DNA of 42,351 bases from a virus: the IMG/VR virus record IMGVR_UViG_3300049847_000287, positions 1 to 42,351 of that record; one strand, written 5' to 3'. Shown piece after piece: positions 39,165 to 42,351 of the stretch. How positions within the stretch are numbered: position 1 is the first letter of the stretch; the number at the start of each line of letters is the position of its first letter. The position numbers and the translations under genes were made by a program. The notes beneath the pieces were generated by a model that was not told the DNA's origin, searched no databases, and worked only from the letters and a program-made list of their open reading frames with translations.

Positions 39165-39433
39165 GTTGCGCGCGCCGCTTTCTCTTTGACGTATGGCTTA
39201 TTAAATGCATCAACGATTGCGCGGTACAAGTTAGCCATATCGTCGTCCAACTCGTTGACATCAAATCCCGGAAGCGCGTGAATCGCCCGAAGAATCGCGC
39301 GACGCGATACTGGCCTCGTCTTTGGCGCGTCGTTGAGTACGTCGCGCAACGTGTCCAATACACCTTGACGCCAGACTGTTATCCGCCCATCTTTCGCGGC
39401 GCTCATGTGTTTAGAAAAATCGGTGGCTTTCAT
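39161..39433 (-). CDS. Unknown 90-aa early protein
   Basis: A 90-aa helical protein (KATDFSKHMSAAKDGRITVW, then a basic helix with VSRRAILRAIHALPGF). The C-terminal end is lysine/arginine-rich (NKPYVKEKAARAT). Acidic (VNELDDDMANLYRAI) and basic segments alternate. It overlaps the small upstream ORF by ATGA and RusA by ATGA. Not recognised; probably an accessory early factor. Confidence 0.65.
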   Translation of the reverse strand: MKATDFSKHMSAAKDGRITVWRQGVLDTLRDVLNDAPKTRPVSRRAILRAIHALPGFDVNELDDDMANLYRAIVDAFNKPYVKEKAARAT

Positions 39434-39609
39434 TGCTGACGTACCTCAAGATGAGAGTGGGTCACCCTGGCAAGGCGCACAAAAATGACCGCAGCATCTT
39501 TGGTCGCATAGGACTGGGAAAGCGGCAAAACCTTCGGTGGCTTACCGGCCTTTTTTGCTTTTTCTGCAACGGCAATTGCACAGCCGTAAACGACGAATCC
39601 AGACTTCAT
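39430..39609 (-). CDS. Small coupled ORF of 59 aa
   Basis: Starts at ATG 39609 overlapping the stop of the ribbon-helix-helix gene (ATGA) and ends at TGA 39430, overlapping the next ATG at 39433 (ATGA). Product: a hydrophobic start (KSGFVVYGCAIAVAE), then AEKAKKAGKPPKVLPLSQSY and a beta-type end. It has no recognised family. The two coupled junctions argue strongly for expression. It may be a small exported or regulatory protein, since the N-terminus is mildly hydrophobic. Confidence 0.7.
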   Translation of the reverse strand: MKSGFVVYGCAIAVAEKAKKAGKPPKVLPLSQSYATKDAAVIFVRLARVTHSHLEVRQQ

Positions 39610-39899
39610 TTGGCAATCCCGCCTGTATCAATCCCGAGATTCCCCCGGTTTAATCCCGCGATTCCAAGTGTTGCGGCCACGTGTGCCATGGTGCGAGACT
39701 GATATTCATCCGGCCCATAGGCCGAAGCCAACAGGATCGTTCGCATGTACTCGGACAGCGCCATTCCCACGGTTGCCGCCTTCTCTTCGAGGATTTCTTT
39801 CGCCTCGTACGGAATCATCGTTTCGATTCGCTCGGAGTTCTTTCCGAATGCAGCGATGCCCGCTGATTTGGCGGTGCGAGACAGTGCAATGTCGGTCAT
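39606..39899 (-). CDS. Ribbon-helix-helix DNA-binding protein
   Basis: ATG 39899 is preceded by GGAG 6-7 nt upstream and overlaps the small ORF's stop (ATGA), giving 97 aa. Residues ~23-60 have the RHH pattern: a basic-hydrophobic strand (ERIETMIPYEAKEI), then helix (EEKAATVGMALSEY) and a second helix (MRTILLASA). Arc/CopG-like regulators of this size control early genes or plasmid-like functions. It is the third gene of the Cro operon, so it is expected to be expressed early. Confidence 0.78.
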   Translation of the reverse strand: MTDIALSRTAKSAGIAAFGKNSERIETMIPYEAKEILEEKAATVGMALSEYMRTILLASAYGPDEYQSRTMAHVAATLGIAGLNRGNLGIDTGGIAK

Positions 39900-40060
39900 G
39901 TCCGACTCCAAGAAAATGCCGACGCCCGGTAAAGAGCGTCGGCCAAAACACGTGCCGAAAGGAGGTAAAGCGGCACGATTGATCGCCCGAGCGGGTGCAG
40001 CAGGCAAACATTGGAGCCAAGGTCGCGTGAGTTGCGACCTTTGCATTGATCGGTCTTCAT
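39896..40060 (-). CDS. Small coupled ORF of 54 aa carrying an inverted repeat
   Basis: A 54-aa frame from ATG 40060 to TGA 39896. The ATG overlaps the Cro-like stop (ATGA) and its stop overlaps the RHH ATG (ATGA). The sequence begins basic (KTDQCKGRNSRD), has a hydrophobic run (RSIVPLYLLSARVLADALYR) and ends in ASAFSWSRT. The last third contains an 8-bp inverted repeat that forms a hairpin in the mRNA. It may be a leader-type peptide that couples translation or a bona fide small protein; no family is claimed. Confidence 0.68.
   Translation of the reverse strand: MKTDQCKGRNSRDLGSNVCLLHPLGRSIVPLYLLSARVLADALYRASAFSWSRT
39918..39943 (-). promoter_or_regulatory. mRNA hairpin within the 54-aa ORF
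   Basis: On the transcript strand GCCGACGC and GCGTCGGC pair perfectly (8 bp) around a 10-nt loop, ending about 10 nt before the GGAG of the RHH gene. ATTTTCTT follows, a poor U-run, so partial termination or a translation-control structure is more likely than a full terminator. Ribosomes translating the 54-aa ORF would melt it, a typical coupling arrangement. Confidence 0.6.
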
Positions 40061-40266
40061 GTCGTGGCGCTCGCTTCTGCGTCCTTGGACTCAACCATCA
40101 AATGCGTCAGAAAAATATGTGGGTTATCTACCTTCACCTTCGCTGGGATTCCGCGCTCTATCCAGTTGTGGACGCGTTGCGTTCCCCCATCGCTTTCATA
40201 GCCAAGCAATTCGGCCACCTTCGCGGGGCCGCCCAATGCTTTGATGATTTCTTCGTCGGTTGGCAT
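40057..40266 (-). CDS. Cro-like / YdaS-type HTH regulator
   Basis: The 69-aa product is a single helix-turn-helix protein: EEIIKALGGPAKVAELLGYE, TQRVHNWIERGIPAKVKVDN, the YdaS/Cro pattern with a wing-like IPAK. It is the first gene of the leftward operon and diverges from the repressor gene, with the palindromic operator between them. It would repress the repressor promoter and commit to lytic growth, as lambda Cro does. No Shine-Dalgarno can be seen before ATG 40266. Confidence 0.85.
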   Translation of the reverse strand: MPTDEEIIKALGGPAKVAELLGYESDGGTQRVHNWIERGIPAKVKVDNPHIFLTHLMVESKDAEASATT

Positions 40267-40296
40267 GGAAACGTCGCAATTGAGGAATTAGCCGAT

Positions 40297-40325
40297 ATTA
40301 AACACCATGTTTACTTTTAATGCAA
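40297..40325 (-). promoter_or_regulatory. Leftward early promoter with palindromic repressor operator (OR-like)
   Basis: On the minus strand TTGCAT (-35, 40325-40320), 17-nt spacer and TTTAAT (-10, 40302-40297) form a good sigma70 promoter for the Cro-like operon. The perfect 15-bp palindrome TAAACA-N3-TGTTTA (40299-40313) overlaps the -10 and spacer, so a bound repressor would block RNA polymerase. A degenerate second half-site (CGTTTA, near 40347-40352) lies to the right. The same operator occurs at 42212-42226. Confidence 0.8.
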
Positions 40326-40373
40326 CTCATCACGTTTAACACGCAGCGTTTAGTTGGACACACAATTCACCGG

Positions 40374-41132
40374 ATGACAGATTCGCAACACCCTTCAATG
40401 CGACGGCTTTTAGAAGCAGCGGTTGCAGCTCGCGTTATTGATGATCCAGATGCGCACGGCAGCATCGCCGCCCTTGCTCGCAAATTGAACAAGTCGGATC
40501 AAGTGCTACGCAATTGGTCTGCTCGTGGAGTTTCGAACGAAGGAGCGCTGGAGGCGGCTGGAATACTCCACTCGGATGCGAATTGGGTGCTAAACGGGAT
40601 TAAGCCACCTGACCAGCGCATATTCCCGCCCAGCATCATTGCCGGAGCAGTTTCCGTTGCGCAATTCAGCGTTCAAGAGCCGCGCAGCAAATATCTAGAT
40701 GACGTGGTGATCACGCAATACGAGACCGGCGGCAAGATGGGGCATGGCTTGGTGCTGCGTGATCAGCCAGGCGTCATAGAAAACTGGAAAGTTTCGATCG
40801 AATGGGCGAGAGCCAACATTCCACCCTGCACCGGTTATTCCAACCTGCGCATCGTCACCGGCTACGGCGATAGCAACAAGGGGCTTTATAACTCTGGTGA
40901 TCCGCTGATCGTTGACGTTGGAATTACCGCGGTAGACCGTGACGCCGTGTTCTTTTTTCGCGTCGGGGACGAGGGATACATCAAACAGCTACAGCGCATA
41001 CCTTCGTCAGACGGGCTGCGCATTAAAGTAAAGTCGTTCAACGAGCGCTACGACCCGTGGTGGATTGAACCCAGCATGGATTTCGAGGTTTTTGGATTGG
41101 TGTTGAAAGTATGGCAAGGACAAAACTTATGA
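40374..41132 (+). CDS. S24-type phage repressor (CI-like)
   Basis: Residues (numbered from ATG 40320) ~48-82 form a helix-turn-helix (SIAALARKLNKSDQVLRNWS); ~165-265 an S24 LexA/CI-like domain with catalytic serine in VTGYGDSNKG (S185) and lysine in YIKQLQR (K222). The usual M after GDS is N here. No Ala-Gly cleavage site lies at the expected distance from the serine. ATG 40374 (252 aa) is preferred because ATG 40320 would begin in the -35 of the opposite promoter; neither has a clear ribosome site. It is the first gene of the prophage operon and the probable ligand of the palindromic operators. Confidence 0.88.
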   Translation: MTDSQHPSMRRLLEAAVAARVIDDPDAHGSIAALARKLNKSDQVLRNWSARGVSNEGALEAAGILHSDANWVLNGIKPPDQRIFPPSIIAGAVSVAQFSVQEPRSKYLDDVVITQYETGGKMGHGLVLRDQPGVIENWKVSIEWARANIPPCTGYSNLRIVTGYGDSNKGLYNSGDPLIVDVGITAVDRDAVFFFRVGDEGYIKQLQRIPSSDGLRIKVKSFNERYDPWWIEPSMDFEVFGLVLKVWQGQNL

Positions 41133-41162
41133 TCCACCACCAACGTCGCAGCCAAATAGCAC

Positions 41163-41657
41163 ATGCTTGATGCCGCAACCACGATCATTGCAATGCTGAC
41201 CATGGCGGCAATCGTCATCGGCGGGTTTCGTTGTCTCGATTTGTTTACCGATTACTCAACCAAAAGCGGCGGCGCGGAATTTCGCCAGAATATGGGTCGC
41301 GCTGCATGGGCTGTGGGTTGCGCGCTTGTCGGCGCAATGCTGCTGTATTACTTGATGGAGGAACGTAACCAACGGCGCGCCGTTGAATATCGAAACGCTC
41401 GCGCCGAAAAACTGGCTGAGCCTCCAACAATCCGCAAGTTTGGCGGCTACGTTTGCGGAGCAAGTTGCAAGGCGCATCGCGCAGGCTGGCTTGCCGCACG
41501 AGATAGCAGAACGACCAACGTCCGAGACTGCGACACCTATGCTGAAGGTGATCGACGGCATGCGGAGGGCTGCTACGTCTGGGTGCGCGACAGGGACGTA
41601 GTGCTGGAGCCGCCTGATCTTTCCGATGATAGCGACGGGCGCTATCGTTCTCGTTAG
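41163..41657 (+). CDS. Membrane protein with Cys/His tail domain (prophage operon)
   Basis: A 164-aa protein with two N-terminal membrane segments (about 5-26, TTIIAMLTMAAIVIGGF; about 48-66, AWAVGCALVGAMLLYYLM) and a C-terminal Cys-rich domain: GGYVCGASCKAHRAGWLAAR, RDCDTYAEGD and AEGCYVW. Cys, His and Trp spacing resembles a family of small surface domains (GY-x-C-x2-C-x2-H-x2-G-W), as in prophage-encoded envelope proteins. It follows the repressor with a 30-nt gap. It may act in superinfection exclusion or lysogenic conversion; this is inference. Confidence 0.7.
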   Translation: MLDAATTIIAMLTMAAIVIGGFRCLDLFTDYSTKSGGAEFRQNMGRAAWAVGCALVGAMLLYYLMEERNQRRAVEYRNARAEKLAEPPTIRKFGGYVCGASCKAHRAGWLAARDSRTTNVRDCDTYAEGDRRHAEGCYVWVRDRDVVLEPPDLSDDSDGRYRSR

Positions 41658-41706
41658 CCGCTTCACTGAAGCGTGCTCATTCTTCTACCACCCACGAAAG
41701 GCACCC

Positions 41707-41958
41707 ATGAAAACACTCGCTATCATCGTATGTGCAGCATTCAGCATTGCCGCCGCCGCCCCCGAAGCTAAAGGCTCGGGCGGCAGCAGGGCCAACGGCA
41801 CGGGATCAAAGGCCTCGTCAACCGTGGTGCGCGGACACGTCACGAAAAAAGGTGTCTATGTTGCGCCACATCGCCGCACCACGCCGGACGCAACCACGCG
41901 CAACAACTACAGCGCCCCAGGCAACTACAACCCCAATACTGGAAAAACCAGCAAGTAG
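41707..41958 (+). CDS. Small secreted protein (prophage operon)
   Basis: An 83-aa protein from ATG 41707, preceded by AAAGG 7 nt upstream (a longer frame from 41626 overlaps the previous gene and is unlikely). Signal peptide about 1-19 (KTLAIIVCAAFSIAAA), cleavage near AAAP. The mature part is Gly/Ser/Thr/Asn-rich with VRGHVTKKGVYVAPHRR and ends NPNTGKTSK. This V-x-G-(Y/H)-x-x-K-x-G-x-Y-V-x-P-H pattern is frequent in small periplasmic proteins of Proteobacteria and prophages. Cell-surface or periplasmic target likely; function unknown. Confidence 0.75.
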   Translation: MKTLAIIVCAAFSIAAAAPEAKGSGGSRANGTGSKASSTVVRGHVTKKGVYVAPHRRTTPDATTRNNYSAPGNYNPNTGKTSK

Positions 41959-41964
41959 CGCACC

Positions 41965-42111
41965 ATGGTTCAAGGACTCATCCTGGTGGGTGCCTTTTTT
42001 CTGTTAAGGTCGATATGGAAATCTGACCTCAACGATCCGACTAAGTGGATTGTGAGCGCTATCGTAGTGACGCTTGCCCTGTTTGTCATTGCGGTAGCCG
42101 GAAAAATGTAG
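41965..42111 (+). CDS. Very small two-span membrane protein (48 aa)
   Basis: A 48-aa frame starts at ATG 41965, 6 nt after the previous stop. It has two hydrophobic segments (VQGLILVGAFFLLRSIW and WIVSAIVVTLALFVIAVAG) with a short polar turn (KSDLNDPTK) between, so it should form a helical hairpin in the inner membrane. It is the last gene of the repressor operon, just before the terminator. Small membrane proteins of this type include superinfection-exclusion and toxin-like peptides; this one was not recognised. Confidence 0.65.
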   Translation: MVQGLILVGAFFLLRSIWKSDLNDPTKWIVSAIVVTLALFVIAVAGKM

Positions 42112-42135
42112 GGCTACCACCCCGCCCCTAGAAAC

Positions 42136-42156
42136 ACCCGCTTCGGCGGGTTTTTT
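42136..42156 (+). terminator. Intrinsic terminator of the repressor operon
   Basis: ACCCGC-TTCG-GCGGGT followed by TTTTTT forms a perfect stem with a stable TTCG loop and U-run, 25 nt after the last plus-strand stop. It ends the repressor operon just before the rightward promoter. Confidence 0.93.
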
Positions 42157-42187
42157 ATTGCCCGCGCTTTCAAATTAAACGCCACTC

Positions 42188-42228
42188 TAAACAAAACGTT
42201 TGACATTAAGTTAAACATAGTGTTTAAT
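42188..42228 (+). promoter_or_regulatory. Rightward promoter with two repressor operators (OL-like)
   Basis: TTGACA (42200-42205), a 17-nt spacer and TTTAAT (42223-42228) form a strong sigma70 promoter. A perfect TAAACA-N3-TGTTTA palindrome (42212-42226) overlaps the spacer and -10, and a near-perfect copy (TAAACA-N3-CGTTTG, 42188-42202) overlaps the -35. A further TAAACG half-site lies at 42176-42181. Seventeen bases around the -10 match the Cro promoter except one. It fires rightward, out of the window, presumably into an early operon that is not included. Confidence 0.85.
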
Positions 42229-42275
42229 TCTCTCAACGCGTCACCAAGACGAAGTAACTACCCGAAACCCGAACA

Positions 42276-42301
42276 AGTGGCCCCGGCCACTCTCGCAAGA
42301 G
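42276..42301 (+). ncRNA. Structured 5' leader of the rightward transcript (two overlapping hairpins)
   Basis: About 40 nt after the predicted transcription start, AGTGGCC and GGCCACT pair (42276-42291), and CTCT-CGCA-AGAG forms a second small stem (42290-42301). No ATG with ribosome site occurs before the window ends. A leader or antitermination-type element (nut/put-like) is possible but nothing specific was recognised. The rest of the 240-nt non-coding right end holds only the terminator and promoter described here. Confidence 0.4.
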
Positions 42302-42351
42302 GCGGAAAAGCGACACGGTAGCCAGATCGACGGTTTGTAACGGTGACTTGC

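Noticed and set aside
39958-39967. A strong ribosome binding sequence (AAAGGAGGT) on the plus strand
   Set aside because: No start codon and open frame follow at a useful distance; the bases belong to the 54-aa coding frame on the other strand.
41256-41666. A minus-strand frame opposite the membrane protein gene
   Set aside because: The plus-strand gene has membrane segments, a coherent Cys/His domain and operon context; the opposite frame has none.
1-42351. A diversity-generating retroelement as in BPP-1, or an integrase
   Set aside because: No reverse transcriptase motif (YxDD), template/variable repeat pair or tyrosine/serine recombinase signature was found on either strand.

Overview
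This window is almost the whole genome of a temperate, podovirus-like phage (a free phage or an excised or assembled prophage). Virion and replication genes fill nearly all of it on the minus strand, packed tightly and very often joined by 1-4 nt stop/start overlaps. The set of terminase, portal, scaffold and capsid, P22-like tail parts without a tape measure or sheath, internal virion proteins, a transglycosylase and a giant polyvalent protein, at about 42 kb, resembles BPP-1/BcepC6B-type podoviruses of Betaproteobacteria. That placement, and a betaproteobacterial host, is inference from gene content and GC-rich codons. No tRNA, CRISPR, insertion sequence, reverse transcriptase or integrase was seen.

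Layout, read right to left on the minus strand. (1) 40.3-33.3 kb, early/replication operon: Cro-like regulator, a chain of very small coupled ORFs (54, 59 and 55 aa), a ribbon-helix-helix protein, RusA resolvase, ParB-like protein, DEAH helicase, Toprim primase, DUF1364-like nuclease and small winged-helix proteins. (2) 33.3-28.5 kb, packaging: small and large terminase and portal. (3) 28.5-20.4 kb, head and connector: Cys-rich surface proteins, scaffold, capsid, adaptors and a tail-needle or tube-like protein. (4) 20.4-7.3 kb, ejection: GNAT acetyltransferase, two internal virion proteins, a transglycosylase and a 3223-aa polyvalent protein with a HEGFH metallopeptidase-like motif and a GNAT-like fold. 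(5) 7.3-2.1 kb: small tail-appendage proteins built from shuffled domains and two Cys-rich fibre proteins. (6) 2.1-0 kb, lysis: a secreted protein, a holin-like protein, a GH19 endolysin, a small membrane protein and a partial gene running off the left edge.

The plus strand carries one short operon (40.37-42.11 kb): an S24-type repressor followed by three small membrane or secreted proteins, closed by an intrinsic terminator. This looks like the prophage-expressed immunity and lysogenic-conversion module. The same 15-bp palindrome (TAAACA-N3-TGTTTA) overlaps the -10 of two promoters, one driving the Cro-like operon leftward and one at 42.2 kb firing rightward out of the window. This is a lambda-like OR/OL arrangement, so the window probably lacks a short rightward early operon.

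Three features stand out. First, three protein-like ORFs lie in the +1 frame inside the giant gene, each over a low-complexity stretch of the main frame, two of them with good ribosome binding sites. Second, a repeated signal (GTACCGTGCCAAT, then a -10-like xANAAT 11 nt later) occurs five times along the late genes, and in four of five cases a start codon sits 6-7 nt after the -10; this looks like a phage-specific late promoter class that may give leaderless transcripts. Third, many virion proteins are strikingly rich in cysteine.
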